This document shows, piece by piece, positions 34,301-47,020 of a stretch of DNA of 64,000 bases. Source of the stretch: Crocodylus rhombifer (lineage: Eukaryota; Chordata; Crocodylia; Crocodylidae). Both the position numbers and the translations under genes were made by a program. Each line of letters starts with the position of its first letter. Positions within the stretch are counted from its first letter, which is position 1. The stretch covers positions 143,791 to 207,790 of the forward strand of contig JAVSML010020408.1 in the NCBI GenBank assembly GCA_038503035.1, in the 5' to 3' direction. Below the pieces are notes generated by a model, which worked only from the letters and a program-made list of their open reading frames with translations, was not told where the DNA came from and ran no database searches.

Positions 34301-36969
34301 TTCCATTGCTTTCTTTTTGCACACTTTCCAACCAACCTCTATCGAGCTGCAGTGCGAAACAGCAAGCATACCTACAGCTGTACTCTAAATTCACCCCTAT
34401 TATCTTTGTGTTGACACTTCATCTTAGAAGATATATGCTGAGCTCCAGGTAGATCATTTGTAACCCTTATAATGATGATGGCAACAAATATAGCACAGTG
34501 CCCTCCAACTGACACCGAGTGGATACTCAATTCTTCACTATTTTGCGATGAATAAATTGGTTGTCAACATATGCACAGCAGCAGCTTTTCCCCCAATTTA
34601 ATGATCATGCATCCATGGCTAAGCAGATCTCTGTGTACTGTAATGATCAGGAAAGCTTGACTGAAAGATCTGGAGAGAGGAATTCGAGGCAAAGCCGCGG
34701 CCACCATAGCGGGCATCTGCAGGAATTGATTTCTAGGTCCGAGACACCCCACAACAGTGTTTCACCTTGCACGGAGGTGACCTTCATTAAACCACTGCTG
34801 CAGTTTTCTGAACGCTACGGTGGTGTAAAGCTGGTTCCTGTGAGGCACGTGTTCAGAGGCAGCCCGAAGCCACACCGTTTCTGTCAGGGGAATGACATTT
34901 GTCCTGTGAGCAAAGTTCATCATTTGTAAGTGCAATTGCATCCAGGACAACACGGACATCCATTTATGCATCAAAGCAGGGATTTTAGATAAGAGGTGGG
35001 TGTGTGCTCCAAATGGTGACCTGCTCCCCTTCTCCCTGGACAAGGGCATTTTCCTACTCGATGAGCCATCGGCAGCAAGCGGTGAAGGGGAGCCCAGATG
35101 TTGCCAGCGATGAGGAAGCAGACTGCCTCCTGCGCAGGACACTTCAGCCACACCAGCACTGCACATCCCGGTCCCTGAGACAGACCGCTGAGGGACCAGA
35201 TCCCCTGCTACTGGGGGTTTTGTTTCCTCGGAACAAAATACTTGTTCTAGAAACATCTGGGAAATGCAAAACCTTTCTTCAGTTACATGTGCGGGGGGGA
35301 AAAAATACATGAATCTGCTCCGTTTCCTTGGAAACTCCCCATGCCCTCCCTTCAGCTAATTATTCAGGTTCGGTCTAGTGAAAAATGAATTCTGTCCGAT
35401 TTCTGTCCTGAAAAACATACAAGCAGCAGAGAGGAATCTACATCCTTCTTCTTGGCAGAGGGCTGTGGACCTAACAAACCCAGCGTGCAAAACAAATCAA
35501 TATTGTAATCACTAAAGCAGCCAATCAAATGCAACTCTAGGATCAATCAATACCGTATCCTCCACTAATGACAACTGTATGATAGAGGTCTTTAATACTG
35601 CAGAGATCCTCCTCTTCCCTCACAACGTGAGCAACTAGTTGCTAGCATGTCAAGTATTCAGGGCAATAGTGTCTGGACTTTAAAAAGCAGCAGACAGCCT
35701 GTTTCCTAGGCTGTCTCCCAGGTTTGAAGCAGGGTCCTGCTCTCTCATTTTTTACAGCAATCCCTCACTCTCGCTCCCGCATCCCAGCCCCAGCGACGGA
35801 TCAAGGAAAGCCTCCTGCTCTGCTTTTCCACCTTAATGCTATCACGAGCGTTTCATGAGAGAACCAACCTCAAGCCAACAGCAAGCATTTTATTATTACT
35901 AAGCTAGAGGAGCTTCCAGACTACATCATGCAAACCACAGATGGAGAAGCCTGCCTATTCCAGCTTCTTCCCTTTTCATAGGTGGGGGTTTTTTCTTTGA
36001 AAAGGATTGATTAGAAGACGATCCTTCAAATGGATACTCAGGCAAGACACCAGCCAGAGACCATCTCCCTGCAAGTCCTGCAGCCAAGCTCCGGAGGAGG
36101 CAACGGGGCACCTCCCCTTTTGCTATCAAGCACAGGATCGGGGCCAGAGTCTGCAAAGGGAATGATCTTTCAGTCCCCGCTTGCCTCATGCTCAGGCTAG
36201 CATCCCATTGACATCAGCGGCAGCACCCCCCGGGAGAGGACTACGAGAGTGCTGGCTCTCAAATCTGGGACCAAGAACAGACCTCAATTTATTTTTCCAA
36301 AAACATCTCTGTCCAGCTCCAAACTACCTTGTCAAAGTGCTGCAGTTGCCTTGGCTCCTCACATCCATGCGCCAAAGCTCCTGTTGCCTGGAAGGCCCTT
36401 TTCACGCCTCTGATGTGCGCGTTTTATACAGATCCCTGAAACGAAGATGACAGGCCCATTCACCACTCTATTTCTTAGTAAGGTTTTTTCCCCTCTCCAT
36501 TTTAACTTTCCACTCCAGCAAGCAAAGTTTAACAGAATCCATTTCTCTATATGCTCAGTAAAATCCTCAGAGGCAGCCACTGTTCTGTTGGCTTCTTTTA
36601 GTTATTTATTGCCTGTCTCCCACATGCCGCATATGCTAAGAGATGTACTACTCACAGTGAAAAAATTAATCCTATTACTGCCAGGACCACGGAACGCCGC
36701 AGAAGTGGCAACAGCGACAAATTGGGCGCATGATGCCCTGCAAGGGGTAGCACCAGGCCTCCACGTGGCTGCGCTCCACATGCGACACATCCAAGTAACT
36801 CCGTCTGCTCCAACCCAAAACACTTGGGTTGGACATTTGGATACGGGACATTTTTCCCATGCTGCACTGGAATAACATCGAGACCTTCCACGGCTTCTTC
36901 AAAGCCCCTCCAAGCTGGTGCGCTGGGCTACACCTGGCAGTTGGGAGGCCTGTGTTAAAACATCCCCAT
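31331..36969. other. Noncoding sequence, nothing recognised
   Basis: Long stretch without a recognised exon or element. 32520-32960 is GC-rich with frames on both strands (32596-32952, 32327-32721). The 34762-35310 minus frame (182 codons) lacks a domain. A CATCCCATTGACATCAGCGG phrase near 36199-36220 is probably a dyad-repeat relic. Confidence 0.55.
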
Positions 36970-37040
36970 TCTGCCCAGTTTGTAGCAGGAACTTGAGCCC
37001 ATGTCTCTTATGGGCCAGGGAAGTGCCCTTGCCAGCAGGC
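36970..37040 (-). mobile_element. Probable tRNA-derived SINE, minus strand
   Basis: GCAGGAACTTGAGCCCATG resembles a reversed B box (GGATTCGAACC). It is followed by AGGGAAGTGCCCTTGCC and AGCAGGCCATAG, which resemble the reversed head of a common reptile SINE ('gaacccaggtctcccac...gagtgccctaaccactgggctata'). The tail on the left side could not be delimited. Confidence 0.45.
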
Positions 37041-38809
37041 CATAGCGTCTCTCTCTCTGAATACAACCCCGTCCACTCGCCACATCTCAGAGTCCAGGAT
37101 ACATCTCCATCTCCCACCCATCGTGACAGCAGATGATTCATCGTGGAGTGTTATGGTGTCAGCCAGGTACACCTTTCTATCCAGGCACATAACAAGACAA
37201 GCTGACACGAGCCTTATCCCCAAGTGCCTGCTGCCGATTTACTGCTGAGCTGAGGTCAACACCTAGTTTGTCAAATCTAGACTAGACAATGTGCATGGTC
37301 TTGCAGACCGTGGCTTGGCACCCAGCTGCTCCACACGTGGGGATTACACCTTTGCGTGCAGACACTGGGTTTGCTGTAGTGAGCACTTTTAACCCAGCTG
37401 CAACAACCACCTGCAAGAGGAGAGAGTCGTTTCTGTTCTCAGTGATACCCCTCCAGTGCTCCTACCCTTTCCAATCTGTAGCAAGGCTGAGGCTAGAAAC
37501 AGGCCCCAGCTAAAAGGTCAGAGCCATTCTGGTATCAAAGCAAACCCCCCAGGTAGGACTATCAACCCCTCTCCCCGGGCCCGGAGGAACTAACATGTAT
37601 CCCAGCACTCTTCATTTTGGCCACAGTTTTCCTCGAAATGCAAACTCAAATGAAGCCATTCCTCTGGTGAAAGCAGGGACTCGGAGGCCTTACCCCTTCC
37701 ACCTGACCCCAACTGCAGCAGGCTTGCCACGGGAGCCACCCTCAGGTGAGCCATCTGCTGACATCATCAGCACCTGTACAGTCTCAGCTGGGATCAGGTA
37801 TGATCTTCCCCACCCTTCACAGCTTCAGGACTTTCAGCTTCAGGTTTACAGGTCAGGCTCCAGGACAAGCGTTGTCATCAGAAAAGCTGATGCCATCGAA
37901 CCACCAAGAGCCACGAGGCAGCAAAACATACAACTAAAACTAACGGAAGGGATTGGTAACACTGCTCTCCACCCCAGCTCTTCAGAGCACCGAACACAGA
38001 CTGAAAGGCGCAAACCCGGGGTGCCTGGAGGGGGCACGTTACCTACAGAGGCACATTTTTGTTCTGATTTCATCCAAGTTTGGCCCTTTGGCTCAGGGTA
38101 CTTGGGAACACATCCAGGCTGGCTGCCTTTGATAAGTGAGGTTTCCAGGAGCACGGATCCCACGTACATCTGTTCAGATACAGGCAAGTGCCAAACACTG
38201 GTCTTTGAGGCCAAGCTCACAGAACGCTGCAGTCACCGGGGTTTGTCCATGACCTGCACCAGGCTGCAGAACAAGCCCCCTGGCCCGTAATCCCAAATGC
38301 CAATAATCGGTGCTGTCCAGCTTACTTCAGTCAGACTGGATTTACCCACAGCTTTCTACAGCTGCCATCCCTCTTGTCCAGCCACACCAGAAGCAAGCAG
38401 ACACCCCCTTTTGCTAGTGATGCGATCAACAAAACGGTAAGCCCTGCCTTGCAGCTCCTCAATGAGGAGGGGCTCACCTGTGAGCATCTCTGAAGTCAAA
38501 AGGCTAAATTCAGCACCTGGCAGAAGGGGACTTCACTGCATCAAGGCTGACACAACCGCACCTGCCAGCCGGCAGCCTGAATGGACCCACACAAGGCCCG
38601 GGGCGGCGAGACCTGGCCGCAGACTGGTGCCCTTTCAGCAGCTTTAATTCTCCGTCACCGGGTGGGGTGGGGGAGGGCTCTTTAGTGCATTTTAAATCTG
38701 GATTCTCCCTGCTCCTGTCACCCTGTAAAGCAGGTCTTGCCTCCCAGCACCAGACCTTCACTGGCAGTTTTTCTGGGTGGCATAAGAAAAAAAAGCAGCA
38801 CCAGTATTC
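37041..38809. other. Noncoding sequence with the longest chance frame
   Basis: A 231-codon plus-strand frame (37595-38290) is the longest without N. It is Pro/Ser/Thr/Arg-rich, matches no family I know, is overlapped antisense by a 124-codon frame, and has no clear splice or promoter context. I treat it as chance. Confidence 0.55.
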
Positions 38810-39340
38810 TGTGCAACTTGCAAAGCATTATTAGGGCAATATTGTGATATTATTACCAAGGTCTAATGCTGGGTTGAATTTGCAGTTATGGAGTTCATCT
38901 TAAAGCGCTTGATTATACTTTGAGAAGAAATAGTCCTACAGTACATTTTCTCAAGTACACTCAAAGAAAGGATAGTCTATGGCTCAGTAAATACAACAGT
39001 CTGAAAAGTTATGAGCTATCAGCCTAAGCTGAATTGACTTACTGATATTACCTGCAATGAATGAGTTTTAGATAGCCTCTCATAAATAGAAGGCTACAGA
39101 GCCTACGATTTTATGGATGTCTTGTACTTATCAATATATATGAGAAATGATGCTGTCAGGTTTTCGAGGGGATACTATGTGAACCACACCACTGTCAATT
39201 TAATTTTTTATGATTAAATATTTGGTGCTGTTAAAGGTTATTTAACATTTAATATAGCTTCTCTTCTACATAGCTGATAACTCATCTTTACATAATGCTG
39301 GAACTGAGAATGGATGGGTAAGGCATATTTTTTAGAAAGT
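38810..39340. promoter_or_regulatory. AT-rich conserved-looking noncoding block
   Basis: Repeat-free AT-rich text with balanced complexity, several TAAT and ATTA words (TTTAATTTTTTATGATTAAA at 39199-39218) and no open frame. This is the usual look of vertebrate conserved noncoding elements. There is no direct evidence of conservation or activity. Confidence 0.25.
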
Positions 39341-42300
39341 CCCTATTTTTTTTTTCAATTTACTGTTACATTTGTTCCAGTAATAGAATAATATTAGGTG
39401 GGTTTAAAAGGCTTTCAATATTCAGATGTTCAAAAATTTAAAGTTAATGCCAATTGCAGCTGAGCTCAACATTTAAGCCTGCTGTTGAGACTGTGGTACT
39501 TTCTTTCTTGGCAGAAAATCTCCCCCAGGTCATTTTGTGGGATGGCAGTGTGTCCTGACCTGGGAATCCTGAGGGCTCACATTCAGTACAAATTATTCCC
39601 ATTCATATTTAGCTCATTAAACAGATATCATTAACTTAAAAAATGCACACTTCTGAAACAGCTAAGGCTGCAATAATTGAAGGAAATTTGAGGCAAAAAT
39701 ATTTCCCTCTGCTTGGCAGCAAGCTTGCTTTATACATTTGGCAGCATTTTGTCTAGTCAGTCTCTCTCTCTCTCTCACTGCATTGCTGGGGTAATACTCT
39801 GTAACTGCATCTACCTGGGTACACTAACCTACCTGCTCTAACTTGTAGCACTTATGTGAAGTTAAGCAGGTATATCTGTTTTCAGGGCTCTTTCACACAA
39901 CAGGACATGGAGGTGGGGAAAAGGTTTGTAAAAATAGGGTGACATAACTTGTTAAAAACTTTTTAAAGAAAATATCAGTAAGGTTCAGAGCCAGGTGAGC
40001 TCTTGAAATCTGGGTTTCTATTTATTAACCAGTGATCAAGTTTACGTGCTCCCATTAAGAAGAGTCCAAAATTATCCTGTGCTTTCTTGTATTCACCTAG
40101 CCTGAAGATGAAGTTTTTAGAAATGCTTGGAGGGAACACATCTTGCCATAATTTAAAATAAAAAAGGCAGCTGGTGTGACATTGTGGAATCACTGCCATT
40201 TAGACCCCAATACAAATAACTGCATCTGCGCGTGTGAATCTCCTTCTAGAATGGAGGCGCAGATTTTTCATTCAGTAGCACTCACTGTGGTGCATTTGCT
40301 AAGAAAGCTTTTTATCACCTTTTGACAACTGAATTATTTTTCTGTTCAATAAAACCCTCTTGGTGGATTTCCCCTAGTAAAATGAGGGTATAAAAGTGCT
40401 AAGCTTCCCAATCCCCAATGGCAGCATTTAATTTTGTCACCAAGATCCCAGTGTCATGAATTTACTGTCCTGTGGCCCCAGTGCGATCTTCCAGGCTTTG
40501 CCAGAGATGACTGCTCAGAAGATGCACGTAAATGTTCATTTCTGGGGCTGTAATGTCCTTCCTGCAGCAGTGCTTAAACACTCCACTGACGATGCTTCAG
40601 AAACACAGAGAGCTGGAGAACAGAAACACCACTAAGTAGAAGTTATGTTCTCGTAGTGACTTCAACTATGTACTGGTGCCTCTCATGGCAGGAAACAAAG
40701 ATGGCCAAGCACAGGCCCTGCCGCACTGTTGGACTGAACATTGGGCAGCTGTTCATACCCGTGCAAAGCACAAGCAAAACACAGCTGTTCCAACACAGCA
40801 CCGCTCGAGCCATGCTCTGCACTGGATGATGGATAACCTGTGGCCCTCCATGAGTCAGGACCATCTTGCCATTTCAGCTACAGACTTTAAAGAAAGAAAT
40901 CACAGGCCTTAGCTAATAACTTGCCATTACTGTATAGTGCACTGGCAAGACAACAGGTATTGTCATGATCCATTAAATGTTCTTATTTGCTCCCTCCTAG
41001 TTATGAAGCAATTTCCTGGTTCCCACGCAGGCGTGTGCAATGCAAACAAAGCCGAACTCGGTTTGGCGAAGGAGCGGTTGGGGGATGGAGTTGCCATATG
41101 CTACCGCCCATTCAGCATACACTCAGCCTGGAAGCCTGGGCTGTTCAAGCCCTCCACAAAGTATAACTTCGGTGCCTTGAGATACCCTTAGCCTACACAC
41201 ATTTAATAGTGAAACCGGTACCCAGAAAAACAGCCGCTCCACTTTGTAGTGATAGGGAGTGCTGGTTAAAAAGTCGCAACGCAGTGTTCAGTTCTTTTAA
41301 AAGTTAATAAAATGGAAAAATGCATAAATATTTTTCAGAGTAAAAGGGATTGTTGCTACGGACAATAAACCTGACTGAGACCAAGCAACGACCAGTGACA
41401 GCAGAGACAGAGCAAGTCCATCTGAAATCTGGAAGCCCACGTCTGCCCTGATATAGCCCCCCCCCCAAGTTTCCATCTCTCCATCCCTCACCTCATGAAC
41501 CAGCGAGGGTGAGGGCTTCGGTGGGCCAACTTCATTCCCCCTAGACTGGAAGAAGGGAGCCACAGCTGAGCCTTTGCTCTCCACACCTCCTGGGGCAGCC
41601 ACGGTCCATCTTTGAGTGGGCCTTTGGCACTCTCCTCCCTGCTGAGGCTGACCAAGCCCTCCAGGTAAGCGGGTGCTAGTGTTAACACCCCACTGAGAAA
41701 CACGAGGCACATGGCCCATCTCAGAGCCATTGTTTCAGGCTCGGGCAGAGGTCACCATGTTGGCTTCTCTCCAGTTTTACTTTGCAGCCACAAGAACTAG
41801 AAACTTGCTTTATTTTTAATTTGAAGATGAAATGCTGCTGTAATGGCTTGACAGCAGGAACTGGTGCCCTATCCCTGAGCCCAGAGTACCTGCCTGGTTC
41901 TGCTAACACTGATAGGACTGCTCTCAGTTGAATGCATGCATAAAGTATTAAGAAGGAAAAGGGGTCTGCGTTAACCCCTTTGACTGCAGGATGACGGTGT
42001 GTTGCACACATGGCTCCAAACCCAAACTCCCCTGCAATCCAGGAGTGCTGGGATTAGGGGTTTAGCAAACAACAGAGTTTTCTGTGCATGCCAGCAGAAA
42101 CATGCTCTCTCCCACTCCCTTATGCTGCAGAGCCGGGCAAATTCAGAACCCAGCTGAAACAGACACTCTTCCAGGTATTCAAATTAAATTTATATACTTC
42201 CAATGAAATATACTTCATTATGTCAGGCCAAACCTATAAAATAAATAGGGCAGAAATACAGATTTCTCTCCGCATAAAACACCCTGAGAAATTTTTGGTG

Positions 42301-43149
42301 AAAATTCCCAAGTACTTGCATGGCTGCTTCTATCTCTTTGCAGCAGAGGCAGGAAGGGCAGAAAATTATGACACAGTAATTATTATGATGGATGTTGAGC
42401 CAGTCCATTATATTAGATACGCTGGTTGTGCAAGAAGCAGCACTACAGATTGTATACTTCACTAAGCAGGACACTCGAGATTATAATGGACAATATAGAT
42501 TAACAACAGCAGGTTAAAGCAGGATAATTCTTCTTCTTTTTTCATTTCCAGTTCCTTTTCCGCGGACCTGCTTCTGCCTTACATTTCCACATCCCTTGTT
42601 TCCCAGGCATAATCTGTATGTCAGGCAGACATTCTCCCAATATGCTGGTGGAAATCAGAAATACCTTTCTGGAAATCAATGGGCCCATCATAGCATAAAA
42701 CTAGAGTGTGAATGAAGAATCAGTCCCTCTGCTTGCTGCTAATTAAAAGCGGTGGTGTGCTTGCTTGCTGTGCCGCATGCAAACAGCAGGGAGAAGGGAT
42801 TGATTGAACTACCAGTAGAGAATCATCCTATTCCAAATTCAGCATAGGTACTAGGGGGAGGTATTTTAAAGGCTTGTCTCAGGACAATGCAAATGGCAAG
42901 CCTACCACTATTGAAAGGAGGTGCCTTGCTTTTATGGTTAGCAATTACCTCCAGGTTTGTGAGATGCTGAGAAAAGTATAACGTTTATCAAAAAGGTCAA
43001 ACCTGTCTATTAACCCGTCCTGGCTTGGACACGGTTTGCTGAATTACTGAAAAGCAAACTGGTTTTCAGTGATTATCCTACAGAATTCAGTCCATTTGAA
43101 TTCCATAAACAGGAGACACTGAAGTGCCTCTCAGGGCTCAAGCCCTCCA
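39341..43149. other. Noncoding sequence with simple repeats
   Basis: Includes (TC)8 at 39761-39776 and a C10 run at 41457-41466. An unusually long frame for AT-rich DNA sits at 42088-42465 (125 codons), but it matches no family I know. No exon or transposon recognised. Confidence 0.5.
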
Positions 43150-43351
43150 TGGGCGTGTGGACACGGCAGTCATTATTATGGTGGTAGCTCACGTCTATGT
43201 ACCCAAGCTCACTTTAAACAAGGCAGCTCGGGGACTGCTAGCAGCACAGTGATAGCAGGTGCAGCTTCAGCACATTCTGCAGCCTTCACCGAGCACTGTA
43301 CCGCAGCAGCAATGCCACGATGATGCACTGCTCTCAGTGTAGACAAGCCCA
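43150..43351. mobile_element. hAT-like MITE with TGGGC-TGT-ACAC ends
   Basis: The left end TGGGCGTGTGGACACGGCAG is matched by the complement of the right end, TGGGCTTGTCTACACTGAGAG, at roughly 15 of 20 positions. The interior phrase TAGCTCACGTCTATGTACCC followed by AAGCTCACTTTAA is familiar from reptile MITEs ending in 'agtgtagacaagccc'. It is 202 bp and noncoding. I found no convincing target-site duplication. Confidence 0.65.
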
Positions 43352-44551
43352 CAGGGGCTGGGATCAGGTGCAGGCAGGACTTGGGGCGAAGCCCCCGTTT
43401 GCACAGAAGGCTAGCGAAAGGCCTGCATGCCAGCTTCTCCCAGACAGGCGATGGAGAGACCTGGTGCTCTGTGCTGGAACAAACTTCATGATTGCTTTCA
43501 GCAGCAGTGGTAGCATTCATCCTAATATTCAGATGCTGATGTAACTCTGGAGGTTCGTGCAACGTTTTCTTTGATGCGTGTGCCTGCCAGTGCCGTCAGC
43601 TGTAAAGAACTGGCCCTGCTGAAGGCTTTATGGCTCTCACATGCCCTTGACTCATGCAGCATCTTTTATTGCTTAAGTAGCAGCCAGGCTGGGTCTCGCC
43701 CTTCTTGCATTGTGCTTGGGAAGTATTTCTGTGCATCCCTGGGTCTGCAAAGCTTGCAGCAGAGTTAAAGATGGCAAGACGCAAGGTGCAGGAGAGGATG
43801 GGCAAGCCAGCTTTTGAGGTTATTCTCTAGCCTGAAAGCAGCAAGGGCAGCATCCTGCCCCCGCACCCCTGTTGCTTTTCTCTCAGGATGAGGCCTTGTC
43901 AGTGCCCCCAGAGCCCCCGAAGCACAGAGCGTGCAATGTGATACCTCGCTGGCTTTCTCACACAAAATGAATATTTAACGCTGAGTGATTACAGGAAATG
44001 TTTACAATGGCTCTTTGCTGCAGCTGACATTAAACATTTAACAGCATCTCCGCACGAGGCACAGCAAAGCCCTCCCGCTCCAACAGGACTGAGGTCCTCA
44101 GCCCGACACCTACCAGGACCAGCCTTTCCTTTTCCTCTTTGGGAATTCACCCTAGGCCGAGCGCCGGGAATTGTGGCCCCACCAGAGCGAAAGGGCCACA
44201 GGAAAAGTGCAGCAGGGCTGGGGCTCAAGCCACCCACCACACGTAGGCACACGGGCCGCTGTGCCTTCCGCCTGGTCGGGCCCAGCAGATCTCCACCATG
44301 CACAGGCCTGGTAGCCCCGTCCCTAAACTCGGATATTCTCCTCCTCTTGGGGACAAGCCGGCCAGATCTTGGTAGCGTGCAGCTGGTAGAGTCTCACTAC
44401 ATAGGGTCCCTCCTTCTATGCCCTCCAAACTGTCCCGTCCATCAGCAGAGATGCATCTTTTTGGCTGTTTCAGAGCTGCAGCTGAAAACACACTCTCTGG
44501 AGCTCCCAAGGGCAGAGGTGCCACAGGTTCAACTTCTAGAGATGCTGCTAA
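43352..44551. other. GC-rich noncoding sequence
   Basis: No exon recognised. Antisense-overlapping frames at 43989-44610 lack domains. Confidence 0.55.
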
Positions 44552-44608
44552 GTTTCCACGGACTTCAACCGGAGTCCCAGGGGCTTAGTACTCCTGCAAA
44601 TCGGGTCT
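44552..44608. repeat. Dyad-type reptile interspersed repeat fragment
   Basis: GTTTCCACGGACTTCAACCG, GAGTCCCAGGGGCTTAGTAC and TCCTGCAAATCGGGTCT follow the phrase 'ttccattgacttcaatgggagttgcgggtgctcagcacctctgcaaatcaggccc' that I recall as very common in turtles and crocodilians. The match spans nearly 57 bp with mostly single-base differences. Confidence 0.65.
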
Positions 44609-44801
44609 AAACCGACCAGGGGGCTCCTCAGAGGACCCGCCCCGCTCGTGGTCTTTTGGAGCATTGTAAAGTAAGGGAAAGGAGATAAACTGGCTGAAAA
44701 TGACTTGTCCAGTATGTGAGACAGCAGGATAATATCACCGTTATCTCTCACTTGCCACCTGAGGGAAGCCAGTTGAGACAAGAGCTGCAGAACAGCACTA
44801 G

Positions 44802-44865
44802 TAATAAGGATGCCTGGCACTTCTCTAGCACCTTCTCTGCAGGGGCATCGCAGGACTTCACAGAG
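44802..44865 (-). mobile_element. SINE 3' part ('TGCCTGGCACTT...TAGCACC' type), minus strand
   Basis: TAATAAGGATGCCTGGCACT, TCTCTAGCACCTTCTC and CAGGACTTCACAGAG resemble the amniote SINE phrase 'taataatgcttggcacttatatagcaccttttat...ctcaaagcactttaca'. In intact copies this phrase precedes a reversed MIR-like part. The SINE at 45237 has the matching order and orientation, so the two could be halves of one disrupted element. Confidence 0.5.
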
Positions 44866-45236
44866 CAGAAGGATGGTGCCTCGAGGGAGCGATTGCCTCC
44901 GAGGGTAGAGGTACCTGTGTTTGCAAAGCTGGCATGCTAACCCCTGCAGGCAGTGTCCCTTGTCCTCTGCACCCAGGGGTCTAGCACTTGAGAAGCACGC
45001 ATGCAGGTGTTTGCCTAAGCAAAACTGCGAACACAGGAAGCCTCTGCACAGCCCTGTGCCTTGAGTCATCCTCACCAATGCAACCTTGGTGTAAACCCTG
45101 TTGTTTTGCTTTGGTGACATTTAAACATCCAGCATGCACTGGTATAACTGGCTACAGGCAGAGAGAGCGTCAGGCATGCTGAGACTAAGCTGAGGCCAGA
45201 ATCAAGGCTCGAAGTGATACTGGGCCATTGTACACA
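44866..45236. other. Noncoding spacer, possibly inserted within a SINE
   Basis: Unrecognised sequence between two SINE-like parts that lie in the same orientation. A 190-codon minus frame covers 44548-45120 but crosses the repeats and shows no domain. Confidence 0.4.
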
Positions 45237-45362
45237 TTCCCATTTACATATAGGGGAAGTAAGACGCAAAGGCCAAGATCACAGAGCAAGACACTGTCAG
45301 CACTGGGAATAAAAACCAGGCCTACTGCCTCCAATCTATTGCTCTGACCATAAGATCACACA
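45237..45362 (-). mobile_element. MIR-type SINE, minus strand
   Basis: In plus-strand order: CCATTTACATATAGGGGAAG, CAAAGGCCAAGATCACAGAG, CAAGACACTGTCAGCACTGG, AATAAAAACCAGGCCTACTG, CCTCCAATCTATTGCTCTGA. This is the reverse of the MIR-type plan ('ccattttacagatggggaa ... aaggtcacacag ... gaacccaggtctcctg ... ctctaacca'). The A/B box half is at the right end. Confidence 0.8.
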
Positions 45363-46741
45363 GCCAGAGAAAGAACTGGTTACAGTCGCCTCTTCACCAA
45401 AATCAAAACCTGCACACATCTACAACGAGGCTGTTCGGGCACCAGTCTTCAGAACAAAGTAGATGGGGCTCACTGCGCGTCTAGCTTTACAAGTTAAAGG
45501 ATTGCTGCTTTGAGAGGTACCGTGTAGGATAACAAGAGTGAATATAACAGTAGTGGCAAAATGACCTAGCTCACCACCAGTCCCCAAACCTGCGTCATCA
45601 CTAACATGCTTTGCAAATGGACACCTTGGTTGCTGTACCTCCTGGAAATGTTGCATAGGCCAAGTAGAGGATGCTGGGCAAGGCGGCAGTCCAGAAACAA
45701 AGGGGGAACAAAGGACCATTGGGGTGGGGGAAATCAGAACGAAGGAAAAGCAGCTTACTGGGTACCAACAACCGTCCCGTGATGAAAATAAAAGGGAAGA
45801 AAATCCCCCTGCTCTGTGTTTGCAAGAACTTAGTTTGAATGAGCAAAAAAGTGTTTAAAAGGTAGCCTTGCCTCTGAAAGCATATCCCACTACAATGGTT
45901 CCTGTCTGGGCTGTCAGTGGGACTGGAACTTCGTTCTTACAAGGAAGAACGTCATTCTTACACTGCTCGAGCTACAGGACTAACTCCATCAGCTGTCGCC
46001 ATGGTGGGCTCTTACCCTCTTGCATGGACCAGCCAGGAGAGAGAAGGCAAAAAACCACAATGCCCCCGCCGTGGGTTACATCCAGGGCTCAGCGAGTACC
46101 AGGACAGGAGCAGAATAAAGCTTTGCCGACTACCTTATTCTTGCAGTTTGGGTAAGTACAGCTATGGAAGCTGGTAGCATGTTGTAAGGCTGTCCAGGCA
46201 TTTCCACAGGCCTGAGGCTGCACAAAAGCAATCAACCAATGTCCGGGGAAAGGAGAGGTAAAGCAATAGCATAAAGAAGGGAATTCTGTGAGTTAGGTGA
46301 CAGAGACTGAAAGGGCTGGAGATTACTTGCGTAGTGTGTTATCAATCCTAAGGACTGAAGATAATAGAGATGATAATACAAAAACAGGCTTACCATGAAT
46401 TTATGAATTGGTAAGTCTCTTTCCTATAACAGCCCACAGTAAATCATTGTTTGCTCCTATGTTTCTGTGACTTATTATGTATTCCTTACCTGCTATTTGC
46501 TTTTATCTTACTTCTCTGCTTAGTTGTCAAGAAAAAAAAAAAAAAAAAATCACGATTCCTTTTAAATCGACTTGGTAACATCCTGGCAGTCTTAGCCCTC
46601 TTGATCTTTGAAGAAGAAAAAATGTGGCTTCATCTTTAAGATGGCCAAGTATCTTGTTCTAATTTTCCTTTTTTGTAAGGTCTAATGGGTTACTCCTGTA
46701 AACTGAGAACAGATAGGTAGTAAATTCCAGCTGTCAAGAAG
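45363..46741. other. Noncoding sequence with an A18 run
   Basis: A run of 18 A at 46532-46549 is not preceded by a polyadenylation signal or recognisable transcript-like body, so I call it a simple repeat. Nothing else recognised. Confidence 0.55.
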
Positions 46742-47020
46742 GGAAGATGGCTATGGGGAAAAGGCACTGGCCTAGTATAGGGTGAAAAAAAATCAAGGCT
46801 TAATTTCTAGCCCTGCTGGTGACTTAAAGGAAGCCACGTAAACCTTAATCCTTCTACTAACCAATCCACAAAACAGGAGCGTTACCAGCTCTACACTCCA
46901 CCCCAACCCATACCACTTTGCCCTTTCTGTCCATTCAGAGTTTGAGCTCTTCAGGGCAGAAACTGCTCGTTACTGTGAGTCTACAGATGCCATACATGTC
47001 CTGGGTATGACTGTAAACCG
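46742..47020 (+). mobile_element. Full-length-looking MIR-type SINE, plus strand
   Basis: Ordered matches to the long reptile form of MIR: GGCACTGGCCTAG near the head, CTAGCCCTGCTGGTGACTTA, AAGCCACGTAAACCTTAATC, then the 3' module GTCCATTCAGAGTTTGAGCT, CTTCAGGGCAGAAACTGCTC and TTACTGTGAGTCTACAG. The 3' module corresponds to 'tctattcagattgtaagctcttcagggcagggactgtctcttactatgtgtctgtacag'. An internal A8 run lies at about 46785. Old copy, but with all modules in order. Confidence 0.8.

Noticed and set aside
37595..38290. 231-codon plus-strand open frame, the longest without N
   Set aside because: Pro/Ser/Thr/Arg-rich, no domain or family recognised, a 124-codon frame is open antisense, and base composition alone explains the lack of stops.
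44548..45120. 190-codon minus-strand frame
   Set aside because: It crosses a dyad repeat and a SINE fragment and has no domain.
46532..46549. A18 run as a retrocopy tail
   Set aside because: No upstream signal or recognisable gene-derived sequence.
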